The notes: a model not told the origin generated them from the sequence alone. A stretch of 64,000 nucleotides of DNA from Branchipolynoe longqiensis (GCA_030323885.1 CM059186.1:175157047-175221046); one strand, 5' to 3'; counted from the first letter of the stretch, positions 20,666 to 31,415 are shown. Made by a program: numbers and translations.

Positions 20666-20843
20666 CAGTAAAACCTGTCTTAATCGACCGACCTTGGGAC
20701 CGACTTTAAGTGGTTCATTTAAGAAAGTGGTCAGTTTATGGAGTTAGAATATGGTTACAATGATATTGTTGGGACCTAAATAAAGCGATCGATATAGGGA
20801 AGTGGTCGATCTGTGGAGCTGGTCGGTTAGAGAGGTTTTACTG
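20666..20843. mobile_element. MITE, CAGTAAAACC family, copy 1
   Basis: Left CAGTAAAACCTGTCTTAATC, right complement AGAGAGGTTTTACTG, with TA on both sides. GACCGACC and GGTCGGTT words repeat inside. Probably mobilised by a Tc1/mariner/pogo-type transposase, inferred from the TA duplication. Confidence 0.85.
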
Positions 20844-20857
20844 TACTTAGTTTAATT

Positions 20858-21781
20858 GTTTGTTGGGGTCTGACATAGCAACATGTATGGTCATATCAGG
20901 ACGGGTACCGACTTGTGACAGTGCGCACTCATGGGGACTTTATAGTGCTGCCCCACTGGGATATTAGAATGCCGGCATCATGGCCTGATTCCCCACTCAG
21001 TCACATTATCATTATACTGAGTCATCATCATGATACTGAGTCAATCAGTCCTTGCTCTATCCTAGTAATGCAGGGTGCCAGGCTAGGTAGTGACAACTGT
21101 CAATTTGGTAAGCTATTGGGTTTGATCCTGTGTCGCGGTTTCAGATCTCCGCCACTTTCAGGTCTCCGCCTGGCTTCTGCGCATGCATCAAAATCTAAAA
21201 GCATCGTCTGTGCATGTGTCAACATCGAGCCAGATTCAAACCGTCGCCGATCTCCGCTCTCATACTGTCACTATAGTGTCAGTGTCACTAACCTTATAAA
21301 TTTAATATCATCTTTTCGGTAAACATGTTTCTATATGTGTACCAAGCGATTTGTTTCTAGGTGGTGTGGCTTTAGAGATATTTCACTTTTTCTGTATGAA
21401 GATTGCTCATGACCATTGACAATGCCTTGAGTTTGCCGGTACGCCCAGTGCAAAACATTATTCAAAATTAATAGAAATCCAGAATCCTAACCATATCAAT
21501 TTAATATAATCTTTTTGGTAAACATGTTTTCTATATCAGTACCAAGCGATTTGTTTCTAGGGGGTGTGGTTTTAGAGATAATTCACTTTTTCTGTATGAA
21601 GATTGCTCACGACCATTGACAATGCCTTGACGATGCTGTTCGATTTTGACGCATGCGCAGAAGCGATGCGGAGATCTGAAACTGGTGGATATCTGAAACC
21701 GTGACACCGGCCTGGTTTTCGAACTCCCGGCTCTCCACATGGGAAGCCTACGCTTTACCAATTCAGCCACCGCGTCTGGTG
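20858..21781 (-). mobile_element. SINE-A split by element E9
   Basis: Tail and body at 20858-21129 and head (CTCCCGGCTCTCC to CACCGCGTCTGG) at 21708-21781, both in reverse orientation, surround the E9 insertion. Confidence 0.8.
21130..21707. mobile_element. TIR element E9 with internal tandem duplication
   Basis: Left GTGTCGCGGTTTCAGATCTC and right GATATCTGAAACCGTGACAC. A segment of about 135 bp is present twice (21297-21432 and 21497-21632), sharing CGGTAAACATGTTT, ACCAAGCGATTTGTTTCTAG and GAAGATTGCTCA. Confidence 0.8.
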
Positions 21782-21817
21782 GTATGCTTGGTAGATTATT
21801 ATTACCAATCATGGGGG

Positions 21818-22077
21818 TTATGGCTGGCGCACACCTCCCGTTTACGACCTAAAACTGCCCGTTTCGCGACTAAGTTTGAGTTTTAGTCATTAGGTGTGTG
21901 ACCCCCTAGCACACCAGAGCCTTGCGATTCGCGACTTAAAACTCAGTTTTAGGGCTTAAAACTGGAATCTTATGAGATTCGAAAAATGAATCGGCCAGTT
22001 TTAAGTCGTAAACGGGTCGCGAGTCGCAGTCAGTTTTAGCGCGCGAATCGTAAACGGGAGGTGTGCGCCAGCCATAA
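21818..22077. mobile_element. Palindromic TIR element E4, copy a
   Basis: Left TTATGGCTGGCGCACACCTC and its complement at the right end. The interior contains GACCTAAAACTGCCCGTTTC and repeated GCGACT, AAAACTG and CGATTCGCG words. Copy b is at 40869. Confidence 0.8.
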
Positions 22078-22149
22078 GTCTTGGAGGCAGATTCCATTAA
22101 TATAATCGAAATGGGAGTGAAAATACAGGAGTTGTGATGGATTTCCATG

Positions 22150-22204
22150 TTTGCTGTTTGTTGGAGTGTTCTGTTCTTGCAACATCTAAGGTCATATCAG
22201 GGCA
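22150..22204 (-). mobile_element. SINE-A tail fragment
   Basis: GTTTGTTGGAGTGTTCTGTTC, then CAACATCTAAGGTCATATCA, ending abruptly. Confidence 0.75.
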
Positions 22205-22239
22205 GGATTTTAATGTATTATATACATATGCAGGTATTG

Positions 22240-22692
22240 CAGGTATAGCAATACCTCAGGGAGTTTAACGCCCCTGCCCTGCAGAGTTGTAAACCACTGC
22301 CTCATGGTACAGGTTCTTGACAGAACTGAAGGCTAGGGGAGCAAACCCTAAACAGAAAACCATGTCACTGTGGCAGCATTAAGGGCGGTTGATGTATGGA
22401 ACTCCCAACATCTCCTGACCAGCCACTGCAGGGACAAATAGTTTTGCGCCTGTCTTGACATGTTCTTGCCGGTGTGAAACCTCTATTTGCTCCCCGAGAG
22501 AGTGCTGCTGGTAACTTGCAAAAGCCAGCAGCACTTCAACACTTTTGCAGGCAGCTTTCATGAAATGAAACCTGAAGCTGAGAGACATTAAGACCGACTC
22601 ATGGACGCAACTCTCACAGCAAAGAGCTAAATGGAGAGCGGCAGTCAAGTAATGAAAGCAGTATTTATCGCATCACGACCGACAGGATAATG
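22240..22692 (+). mobile_element. LINE 3' end with coding C-terminus, copy 2
   Basis: After the block shared with 3310-3640, codons 22575-22652 read KLRDIKTDSWTQLSQQ then RAKWRAAVK and stop. This resembles the last residues of LINE polyproteins of the type that end in a ...INTDSW...DRxxWR... block. The 3' end is AATGAAAGCAGT and CGACCGACAG followed by GATA-type repeats. A 5'-truncated copy is inferred. Confidence 0.6.
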
Positions 22693-22775
22693 ATATACAC
22701 TATATACATATGTATACGATATATCCCTACGTGTATACATGTATGTTGCTATGTGTTAATACTTTAATATGTAGC

Positions 22776-23282
22776 TCAGCTAGCTACACTCCAGTAGCTG
22801 CGGTTGTGCCAAGGGTCACCGTCTGCAGACAGATCTTGCAAGCTCATCCAGGTTAGACTTCTGATTCTGAGGGTCGGACGGCTCTTCAGTGGGGGTGTAG
22901 GTGGAGAAGGGGATGGGAACGGCGGTTGTCTGTGGGGGAGAGGTGGGGTGGACGATGGACTGATATACATCCAGTAAGCCTTGGACAAGAACTCGCGGTA
23001 GATGACGGGAGAGAAAAAGTCAGCGGCAGCGACAAAGGGCATGCTCAATGGAGTCGGCGATCCCTCAATGTCTCACAGACGGCAGGCCGGCCGCATGCCA
23101 ACAAAGGCGGGCGGCAGAGGAGTCGGGGAATAAATAGAGGAGGTCACCTCAGATGGAAGTTTTCTTTTGTAAGCAGGCACGCTCCCGGTACTCGACTCCG
23201 CCTTAAGGGGTCGGGCAGGATCTGGCGCCCAATTCGCCATATGGATTTTGAGGAAGTGTGAAACAAGTTTACCTTTGCGCAT
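22776..23282 (-). CDS. Possible exon or small gene, unrecognised
   Basis: About 169 minus-strand codons are in one frame with a single in-frame TGA (23073-23075). After the TGA an ATG-initiated frame of about 84 residues begins MPFVAAADFFSPVIYREFLS and continues into a Pro/Ser-rich segment, ending at a stop at 22776. Before the TGA the frame reads LKAESSTGSVPAYKRKLPSE. Codon third positions are rich in C and G, and the DNA is much more GC-rich than its flanks. A GT-type donor word (AAAGGTAAAC) lies near the upstream edge. I recognise no domain. It may be two exon pieces, a decayed gene or chance; no transposable-element family was recognised here. Confidence 0.25.
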
Positions 23283-23466
23283 GCGCTATTGTGGCAGGCA
23301 GTGCGCCTATGAGTCGCGCCGGGGGGTGTGTGGGGGTGTGTGGGGGTGTGGGGGGGAAGGGTGGGGGATTTGGATTGGTGGGTGTCATTGGGGTATGGTG
23401 TTTATCATTAAACAACATAATATGCTAGCTGGTCAAACAAGTGGTGCAAAGTTATTGATTAGGCTA

Positions 23467-23748
23467 ACATGTGGCAGAGTGGTTAGAATGTCTGACATTT
23501 TTCTAGGTCGGACCGCTAATCTGAAGGTCAGTGGTTCGATTCCCTGTGCCCCCACCTCTGCTAATTTGGAGTTCCACCGCTGTTTCACAAAGGCCAGTTG
23601 CTCTCATACCGTGTCTATGTGGTGTGGGAGGTTAAAAATCACTTGGCTCGTGCTTTCTATCGACAAACTGTCTAATGGTGAAAACAAGTCTATTCAGACT
23701 TATCCATGATAGGCAGTATAAATCTTCAAGAAAAAAAAGAAAAGAAAA
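23467..23748 (+). mobile_element. SINE-D, full length
   Basis: Head GTGGCAGAGTGGTTAGAATG with B-box GTGGTTCGATTCCC, body GTGTGGGAGGTTAAAAATC, 3' end GATAGGCAGTATAAATCTTC, and an A-rich tail. Confidence 0.85.
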
Positions 23749-23968
23749 AAGTTGAGGTTTTAGGTGTTGAACAAAAGTGGCATATAGTTGAAAAGTGTAG
23801 AGCATGACTGTGTTCATTGTGATATCCTATTTGATGTGTAAAGAGTTGCACTGGTATGGTCATATTTCCTGCTCATCATCAAGTCTGGCCAAAACTATCT
23901 CGGAAGGCAAAGTGAAATGAGGACGAAAATGAGACAGACAAAGAAAGAGGTGGAAAGACAACTTTTTT

Positions 23969-24262
23969 TGTCTTGAAGATTTATACTGCCTATTATCGAT
24001 AAGTCTGAATAGACTTGTTTTCACCATTAGACAGTTTGTTGATAGAAAGCCCAAGCCTATGCTTTTCCCGACCCAAGGGATTTTTAACCTCCCACACCAC
24101 ATGAGAGCAACTGGCCTTTAATGACGCTGTAAGTTATACACAGTGATGGAAATCCAAATTTGCAGAGGTAGGGGCATGGGGAATCGAACCACCAACCTTC
24201 AGATTAGGAGTCTGCCCTAGAAAAAAGTCAGACACTCTAACCACTCCGCCACAGAGAACACT
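23969..24262 (-). mobile_element. SINE-D, full length, inverted
   Basis: Same family in opposite orientation, tail to tail with the previous copy across about 220 bp, so the two can pair as a long hairpin. Confidence 0.85.
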
Positions 24263-24714
24263 AGGGAATGGACAGGCCTGAAGTTTGGCATATTTGCTGT
24301 GGAGAGCAGATACAAATGTAGAAAACTGGCCGCAAAGGCCTCAGTGGTACTCCAACAACCCTCGTGGTTAAGGGACTGATGATGATGATGGTGATGATGA
24401 TGATGAAGTGCCAATTGGCCATATGGAAAACATGAGTGAGGTTGCATAGTGTAAAATTTTCCGATATATGAGATATGGGATATGGAGAACTCTGCTATAA
24501 TAAATTGCAACTTGTCTATAAAATGGTAAATGGTATGTAAACCCAAAGGCATATAAGGTATATGTGGAGTTGGTGATCTATTACTAATTGAGGATAGAGT
24601 TTGTGTATTAATATAGTAGAGAGAGAGGGTCACTTCTTGACCTGAGAGAGGGTCACTTCTTGACATGTGGGACAGTCTTTGGGAAGTCTCCTGACATACC
24701 CCCCCCCTGCCCTC
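24263..24714. other. Spacer with GAT microsatellite
   Basis: A GATGAT run lies at 24378-24405, a duplicated GAGAGGGTCACTTCTTGAC word at 24625-24665, and then a poly-C tract. No gene is seen. Confidence 0.5.
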
Positions 24715-25035
24715 CAAGAGTTATTTATGGATCACTGCACCAGATACAACAGGGCACTGTAGCCAGATCTAACCATGCCTTGGTAAGAAGGATATTGAAC
24801 CCTCATTGGGGGATAGAGGAATGCCTGTTAGTGATTGGAAGACTGGATCATGTGATCACCACCATCTTGTTCTTGAAACTATAAATACAATAAATCAGAG
24901 AGTCTCACTCTCCTACCTTTCACTCTTTATCTACTTTCCTTCCTTGTCTGTAGTGATTTCATATTAGCCTATCTACACCACTCAAACCGCCAGCCGTTGA
25001 CTTTATAAAATGGCGACCAAGACGAGACTCGAACT
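24715..25035 (+). mobile_element. LTR-like sequence, copy 1
   Basis: Contains ATCATGTGATCACCACC, a TATA-type word CTATAAATACAATAAATCAG doubling as a polyadenylation signal, a pyrimidine-rich run (CTTTCACTCTTTATC) and GCCTATCTACACC. TGGCGACCAAGACGAGACTC follows, resembling the primer-binding-site neighbourhood of Gypsy elements. The LTR pair at 62.1-62.8 kb shares this order. No gag or pol follows. Confidence 0.5.
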
Positions 25036-25227
25036 CACAATCTTCTGACATCATGGGCATATGACAATCACATAATAGTCATAGGAAAATAGTATGGGTG
25101 ATAAAACACAGATATGGTGTGTGGGATGGTGAGCTGAGATTTAAGGCCTAAATTGCACAGTAGAGTAATTTGAACTGGACTAAGTATAATGACCATTACA
25201 CACCGCCCAACCAATGAAGTAAGTAAA

Positions 25228-25912
25228 GGCCCTGTCACACTACGACGCTTCTCACCGGCGACTCGGCGACGTGTGGTGTTTTTGGGCGAAAATGGGTGAA
25301 ATATCGAGACACGCTGGGGGCGCGTTATGCACGCGTCGGTACACGTCGGTACACGTCGGTACACGTCGGTACACTATCTTTGATGCTGATGGTCGGCGCA
25401 AAACGCCGGCGCGCGCTCGTAGTCGCCCAAGGTTTTAAGCATGTCAAAAACAACCCAACGACCGGCAGCGCGCGCAAATATATGGGTAAGGACGTTAGGC
25501 GCGCGTCGCGATGCGTTGGACACGCCGGAATAACGTTATGGGAACGCTAGGAAGACGGCGCGCGCGCGGGAGCGTCGTTGCTCACACGTTGCGGCAAACT
25601 GGGCCGTTTTTGTTTTACGCCCTAGCAAAATTTAAGGTATATGAAGACGTCGCGCCAAACTTTTTTTTTTTTTCCCCTAACACGTCGACACACGTTGGCG
25701 GCGCGCTACTAACACGCTGCGCCAACATCCAATTTCGCCATATTTCCCCTAAATCTTTAACGTTTCTCGACGCGCAAGATAGTACTTTCAACGCTGATGG
25801 GTCGCCGGGAGAAACGTCGTAGTGTGACAGCCCCATAACGTTTCTCGACGCGCAAGATAGTACTTTCAACGCTGACGGGTCGCCGAGAGAAGCGTTGTAG
25901 TGTGACAGGCCC
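25228..25912. mobile_element. Palindromic TIR element E1, copy b, with duplicated end
   Basis: Left GGCCCTGTCACACTACGACG. The right end is present twice in tandem: 25759-25836 and 25837-25914 (78 bp each) both contain AACGTTTCTCGACGCGCAAG and the TIR. The interior is GCGCG-rich and matches copy a, including the TTTTACGCCCTAGCAAAATT block. Confidence 0.8.
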
Positions 25913-26031
25913 ATAACGAGGTTATGGATGTACAGCCCATGTATGAATGGTGGTCACCGGGTAGTTCAGGTTTATATAGAGCATCCATACATAAGTCTCA
26001 ATGACAGGTAATTTATACAGGAAACCTAATA

Positions 26032-26338
26032 CAGTACAACCCCGTTAAACCAAGCTCGGTTAAACCAAACGATCGGTTAATCCAAACTTTTGGCAGCGAC
26101 CCGGCAAAATACTACCATTTATCATATAAAAAGTTGGTTAAACCAAAGTCGGTTAATCCAAACTATGGGTTAATCCAAACAGAATTGTCAGACCTCAGGC
26201 CACTTCCGGTATGGTTAAACCAAACTTTAAGGTCATCTGAGACCCCACCGAATTTTGTATGTGATAAATGGTAGTATTTTGAAGGAAGCCTAGAAATTTG
26301 TTTGGATTAACTGAGCTTTGTTTAACGGGGTTATATTG
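26032..26338. mobile_element. MITE, GTTAAACC family, copy 1
   Basis: Left CAGTACAACCCCGTTAAACC and right complement GTTTAACGGGGTTATATTG, flanked by TA. GGTTAAACCAAA and CGGTTAATCCAAAC words recur at least seven times inside. Confidence 0.85.
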
Positions 26339-26429
26339 TATGTACATAAAAAAAACAATAATCAAAGTGTCCACATACATTGTATATTACATGTGTAATA
26401 CACTATTACTCAAAGTCAAAGTCGAAGCC

Positions 26430-26511
26430 AAAGCTTGGTTAAACCAATGATCGGTTAATCCAAACAAATGTCTAGGGTCCCTTCAACTTTGGTTTACCGG
26501 GGTTATACTGA
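26430..26511. mobile_element. MITE, GTTAAACC family, fragment
   Basis: GATCGGTTAATCCAAAC and the end TTTACCGGGGTTATACTG. The middle is deleted. Confidence 0.7.
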
Positions 26512-26657
26512 ACCCAGACACTGCTGAGTGAAGCAGTTGCGGGGCAGTGTGACGGGTTGTAGTTAGAATCAAAGTATTAGTGATAACCAGTGATTGGCAT
26601 CGAGGAGGACACCCAGTTTCATTTCTTCGCAATGTTGTTGGTTTTGAAACAGGGTTG

Positions 26658-26988
26658 GTTGGTTGTTGGAGTTTTATGTCCTGGCAACATCTAGGGTCAT
26701 ATCAGGATGGACACCGACTTGTGACAGTGCACACTCATGGTGACTTTATAGTGCTGCCCCACTGGGAAATCAGGCTGGCAGCTCCATGACCTGATATCCC
26801 ACTCAGTCACATTATCATGACACTGAATGAACCAGTCCTTGTCCTATCCTATTAATGCCGAGTGCCAGGCTAGGAAACGACAAGTATCAATTTCAAAAGT
26901 AATTGGTTTCACTCGACCGGGAATTGAACACCCGATCTCCCGCACGCGAGGCCCGCGCTCTACCAATTTGGCCACCACGCCTGGTTCT
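26658..26988 (-). mobile_element. SINE-A, full length
   Basis: GTTGGAGTTTTATGTCCTGG to GCCACCACGCCTGGTTC, with a clear head B-box GGGAATTGAACACCC in reverse. Confidence 0.88.
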
Positions 26989-27302
26989 GAAAGAGGGAGA
27001 TACAAGAAGGATATTTTTAGTGTCGGCTTAGAGCATTAGATCAGGACAGACTATGAAGTATGGGGACAGGGGGGGGGGGGGAAGAAACAGGACAAGAAGC
27101 AGAATAACCAGTGTTGTCTGGGCTGATGCCTTCTTTTATGTAGGTGAAGTAAATATTGAGAAAAGTGAAAGCATAAAAGGTGTACGCAGCCAGGCCTGCT
27201 GAAAGGTTCTGACCATGATGGCCTGACCCACATAGTTGGTAACACTGAATGTGTGTGTGTGTTGGGGGTGTAAATATGATGTTATACCAAAGGTCTACTA
27301 TA

Positions 27303-27496
27303 CAGTAAAACCTCTCTAAACCGACCGACCATGGGACCAACTTTAAATGGTCCATTTAGGGGGGGGGTCGGTTTAGGGGGTTTGTTTATCATTACAATGG
27401 TATTGCGTGGGCGATTGTTTGGGACCCAAATATTAAAGCGATTGATATAGGGGATTGGTCGATCTGTGTAGGTGGTTGGTTAGAGAGGTTGTACTG
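27303..27496. mobile_element. MITE, CAGTAAAACC family, copy 2
   Basis: CAGTAAAACCTCTCTAAACC left, GTTAGAGAGGTTGTACTG right, TA flanks, and an internal poly-G run. Confidence 0.85.
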
Positions 27497-27584
27497 TATA
27501 TGTACCTTTAGTGGTGTGTGGATGATGTTGCTTCCCATTCCGGCAACTCGGTCCCAGACCTACATGCATAAGAACACCGTACCT

Positions 27585-27912
27585 GAGGGGATGGCCGAAT
27601 GAGTTGAGCATGTCTCCCCCTTTGGTGGATCGTGCGATTCGAACCTACGGGTTCGAACCCTGGTCGAGTTAAACCAATGACTTCAAAATTGATATTTGTC
27701 ACTTCATTGCCTGGCTTTCGACATTATTAGGATAGGGCAAGGACTGGTTGGCTCAGTGTCAGGATAAATGCATTAGGTTATGGTGCTGGCGGCCTGGTCT
27801 CTCAGTGGGCCTGCACTATAAAGTCACCATAAGTGCACACTGTCACAAGTCGGAACCCCTCCTGATAGGACCTTAGATATTGCCAGGACGTAAAACTCCA
27901 ACAACCAACCAA
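27585..27912 (+). mobile_element. SINE-A, full length
   Basis: Head GAGGGGATGGCCGAATGAG, a B-box duplicated (two TTCGAACC words), body with a small deletion, and tail GCCAGGACGTAAAACTCC. Confidence 0.85.
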
Positions 27913-28189
27913 CCACACACTCACCCTCAAACTCACACACACACACACCTGTGCACACCACCCGCCACACCAAATCAGTCCATGCTTGAGTTGTTGTATA
28001 AATGTTCATTAATCCATGCACTACCTCAGCTGCATCGATGACCATACCGGAAAATACTGAAACAGAGAGTGATCCCAACCAACAACAAATACTTGATTCC
28101 TGAAAGTCTGATTTATTCAGAGAAGGTCATTATAAACAACGAAACGTTATCGATACTGGGGTTATACAGGGGAGTGACTGAACGTGTAA

Positions 28190-28411
28190 AGGGCGCATTC
28201 CTTACACGCGGCATGCGGCATGCTGTATGCGAATGCGAATGCAACAAAAAATTGAAACTCCTTGAAGCCTATGGGCTACATTCCTTACACGCAGTATGCG
28301 AATGTGAATGCGAATGCGAATGCAGCAACTCGATCGGTCCCTGTAGCGATCGGTGCGGCATGCGGCATGCGGCATGCGGCACGCGGTGTGCGAATAGAAA
28401 CCTATCAGTCG
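28190..28411. mobile_element. Word-repeat element E6, truncated copy a
   Basis: Consists of GCGAATGCGAATGC and GCGGCATGCGGCATGC words. CATTCCTTACACGC occurs twice (28197 and 28278). It resembles the interior of the intact copy at 49431 but lacks clear terminal repeats. Confidence 0.6.
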
Positions 28412-28524
28412 CATTTGTCCATTGGTTTAAGGCAGGAGGAGGCGACTGATAATTACGGACACAAGGGTGCTGATGGGAGGTGGTCACCCGGGAGATGGAC
28501 GTTTGTGGGATTTGTGATAGGTAA

Positions 28525-29341
28525 ACATCATATTGTTGATGATGCAGCACTCACAGTACACAATAGAGATATTATGGCAGCGGCAGCCCAGACAGACATG
28601 GTGTTAGATAAGCTGAATACATGGTGCTATGAAAATAAACTAACAGTAAATAGTGCCAAGACAGAGTATGTGATCTATGGGACGAAAATGAGAAAATCAA
28701 GAGCCCCTCAAATCCAACTACATATGGGTGGAACCTTACTTCATGAAGTGGACTCCTACAAATACCTGGGCACAACTCTTGACTCCACTCTAAATGGGAA
28801 TCGACAATTGGCGAGACTGAATCAAACGCTGGCACTAAAACTGACAACTTTTAGGAAATTAAGGAAATTCATAAGTGAAAACACTGCACTACTCCTGTAC
28901 AAGACTACAATATTGCCTGTTATAGATTACAATGACATCATATATGAGCTCTTAACAAAACAACAAAAGATCAAACTGCAAAGAATTCAGAACCGAGCAC
29001 TGAGAACAGTTTACCAAGGCAAGCCACTCAGTGTGGCTGAACTGCACAAGAAAGCAAAATTGGATACTCTCTCAGAACGAAGGGACCTACACCTGATGGC
29101 ACTAATGCACAAACGCGCAAAAGACGAAAAATTCATTGACCGCACAAATAGAATAACAAGAAGAGGAGCCTCCACTCTGCTCAATGTACCACACCCTTCA
29201 ACAAATAAATATATCGGAGCACCAATCTACAAAGGTAGTGTCATGTGGAATGACCTCCCTATCAGAGTCAGAGAAACGCAAACAATACTTGCCTTCAAAA
29301 ATGCATATAGAGCCCACCTGGTTATTCAGGCCCTTAAATGA
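28525..29341 (+). pseudogene. Non-LTR reverse transcriptase, C-terminal half (Jockey/CR1/L2-like)
   Basis: The encoded protein would copy element RNA at a nicked target. About 270 codons are open to the stop at 29339-29341. VDDAALTVHNRDI carries the paired catalytic aspartates of the palm motif. It is followed by LNTWCYENKLTVNSAKTEYV, VDSYKYLGTTLDSTLNGNRQ, the thumb region LYKTTILPVIDYNDIIYELL and IQNRALRTVYQ, and a C-terminal RRDLHLMALMHKRAKDE block. This order is usual for Jockey, CR1, L2 and similar clades, and I cannot fix the clade by eye. The endonuclease and fingers domains are missing because the sequence switches at about 28.4-28.5 kb to an E6 word-repeat element. It is therefore a 5'-truncated copy, although the remaining frame is undamaged and may be young. 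Confidence 0.85.
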
Positions 29342-29860
29342 CTACTGCAGTAATTACTAGCAAAGCCCTGAGCTACTGCCACCCGGCCTCGCTTGCTCTC
29401 CGGTGTGTTTTTCCCCCGTACCACCCACCCCAATGGGCCCCCCCTCCCCTGCCACCACCCTTAACCATCATGAACAAACCATCAACACACCGAAAATCCT
29501 ACACAACTATCAATCTGTTTAAACACATCGAAAATTATATAAGACAGACAAAATGTCTTGTCAACTCTGAACTTAACTTGTTTTATAGAGAAAAAATGTA
29601 ACCCACAACGATTATTTGAGTTGCCCCGAGTATACACCTTCTACTCGGTGCTGCTCCTCATTTTTGCATGAACTACAGTGACTGTTACTGAACATTATAC
29701 AGCAGGAGCCACTCCCTTAATTCTACAGGATCGGTGCTGTAACTAATACAGCACTGATCAAACTTATTCTAATAGTAAGATGGCCGGAAGACCAGTGCCC
29801 CGGCACTGACAAATGTCATGTTCAGATGAATAAATACTTTACCAACAAAAATATGTGAAC
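29342..29860 (+). mobile_element. 3' untranslated part of the reverse-transcriptase element
   Basis: Follows the stop codon directly and ends with TTCAGATGAATAAATACTTT. The end is shared with 16.3 kb, which supports it as the element's own 3' end. Confidence 0.6.
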
Positions 29861-29880
29861 ATGTCAGAACTAAAAATGCT

Positions 29881-30355
29881 ACCATATACATTACATACAC
29901 TGCATACACTATGTACACTACATACACTACATACACTATGTACACTACATAAACTACATACACTATGTACACTACATACACTGCATACACTATGTACACT
30001 ACATACACTTCATACACTATGTACAGTATGTACACTACATACACTACATACACTACGTACACTACATACAATATGTACACTACATACACTACATACACTA
30101 CATGAAATTCACACACTACACACACTACACACACTACACACACTACACACACTACACACATCATACATCACACATCACACACTACACACACTACACACAC
30201 TACATACAATACATACACTACACACACTGCACACACTGCACACACTACACACACTACATACAATACATACACTACACACACTGCACACACTACACACACT
30301 ACACACACTACATACAATACATACACTACACACACTGCACACACTACACATGGAT
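29881..30355 (+). repeat. 9-bp tandem array (TACACTACA)n
   Basis: Units TACACTACA, TACACTATG and, after about 30105, CACACTACA, with some 6- and 12-bp deviations. Long conceptual Tyr/Thr/His or Val/Tyr proteins arise only from the period. Confidence 0.9.
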
Positions 30356-30432
30356 GTGGTGGATGTGTGTGTGTGTGTGTGTGGATGGGTGTTGGGTGTG
30401 TGTGTGTGGTTGGGGGGGGCTCCTCACTCATC

Positions 30433-30680
30433 ATGTCTGATCTAACTGGCAACACGCAGAGTGTCATAGCAGCTTTAATTGATGTTCTGACAGCGAGAAC
30501 ACAAGCGGGCGGGAAATAATAAACGTAACTCTGAAACCCAAGTCGTCAGTGCCGCATAAGAAAAACACTATCACAGTGAAACCGCAGCCACATCCCCTCG
30601 AATCGATCCCTTTTCCACAAAAAATCCGTTCAGTCATTCTGTGTGCGTGTGTATATAAGCTCCATATTTAGACCCAATTA
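30433..30680 (+). pseudogene. Possible broken coding fragment, unrecognised
   Basis: An ATG-started frame, MSDLTGNTQSVIAALIDVLT, runs 28 codons to a TAA at 30517. A second frame shifted by one base continues as NVTLKPKSSVPHKKNTITVK for about 50 codons. Two plausible pieces joined by one frameshift suggest a decayed gene, but I recognise no family. Confidence 0.2.
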
Positions 30681-30881
30681 CAAACATTCTTTGGCAGGGA
30701 GTTTATCTTCTGATGTAGATTTTGCGTCAAAACATATAATTCCTCAAACTTACATTACGGCAATCAGGGATAGAATACGCGAACTCGTGTGCCCCCCGTG
30801 GTGTGGGTGGATCCTGCTGATAGAGCCTTGTTTTTCCGTCAGTGAGTAGTGTGTGTGTATATATGTATATGTATAAATTTA

Positions 30882-31058
30882 CAGCGAACCTCTCTAACCG
30901 ACCACTTCCACAGATCGACCACTCCCATGTATCGGTCGCTATATTTGGGTCCCAAACGATCGCCCATGCAATACCATTGTGACAATAAAACAAAAACTCC
31001 CTAAACCGACCACCTCCCAAAATGGACAATGGTTGGTCGATTTAGAGAGGTTTTACTG
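30882..31058. mobile_element. MITE, CAGTAAAACC family, copy 3
   Basis: CAGCGAACCTCTCTAACCG left, AGAGAGGTTTTACTG right, and ACCGACCA words inside. Confidence 0.85.
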
Positions 31059-31072
31059 TGTATATATTATTT

Positions 31073-31400
31073 ACCGGGCGGGGTGGCCGAATCGGTAGAG
31101 CGCAGGCCTCCCGTGTGGGAGATCGGGAGTTAAATTCCTGGTCGAGTCAAATCAATGACTTACAAAATTGATACTTGTCGCTTCCTAGCTTGGCACTCGC
31201 CATTAATCAGATAGGGCAAGGACCGGTTATGTCAGTGTCAGGATAATGTGACTTAGTGGGATATCAGGTAATGGTGCCGGTGGCCTTTTCTCCCAGTGGG
31301 GGGGGGGGGCACTATAAAGTCACCATGAGTGTGCACTGTCACAAGTTGGTAACCATCCTGATATGACCTTAGATGTTGCCAGGATGTAAAGCTCAAACAT
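31073..31400 (+). mobile_element. SINE-A, full length
   Basis: Best-preserved second head type: GGGGTGGCCGAATCGGTAGA, GAGATCGGGAGTTAAATTCC, and tail CAGGATGTAAAGCTC. A TA microsatellite follows (31410-31465). Confidence 0.9.
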
Positions 31401-31415
31401 CCATCCATCTATATA

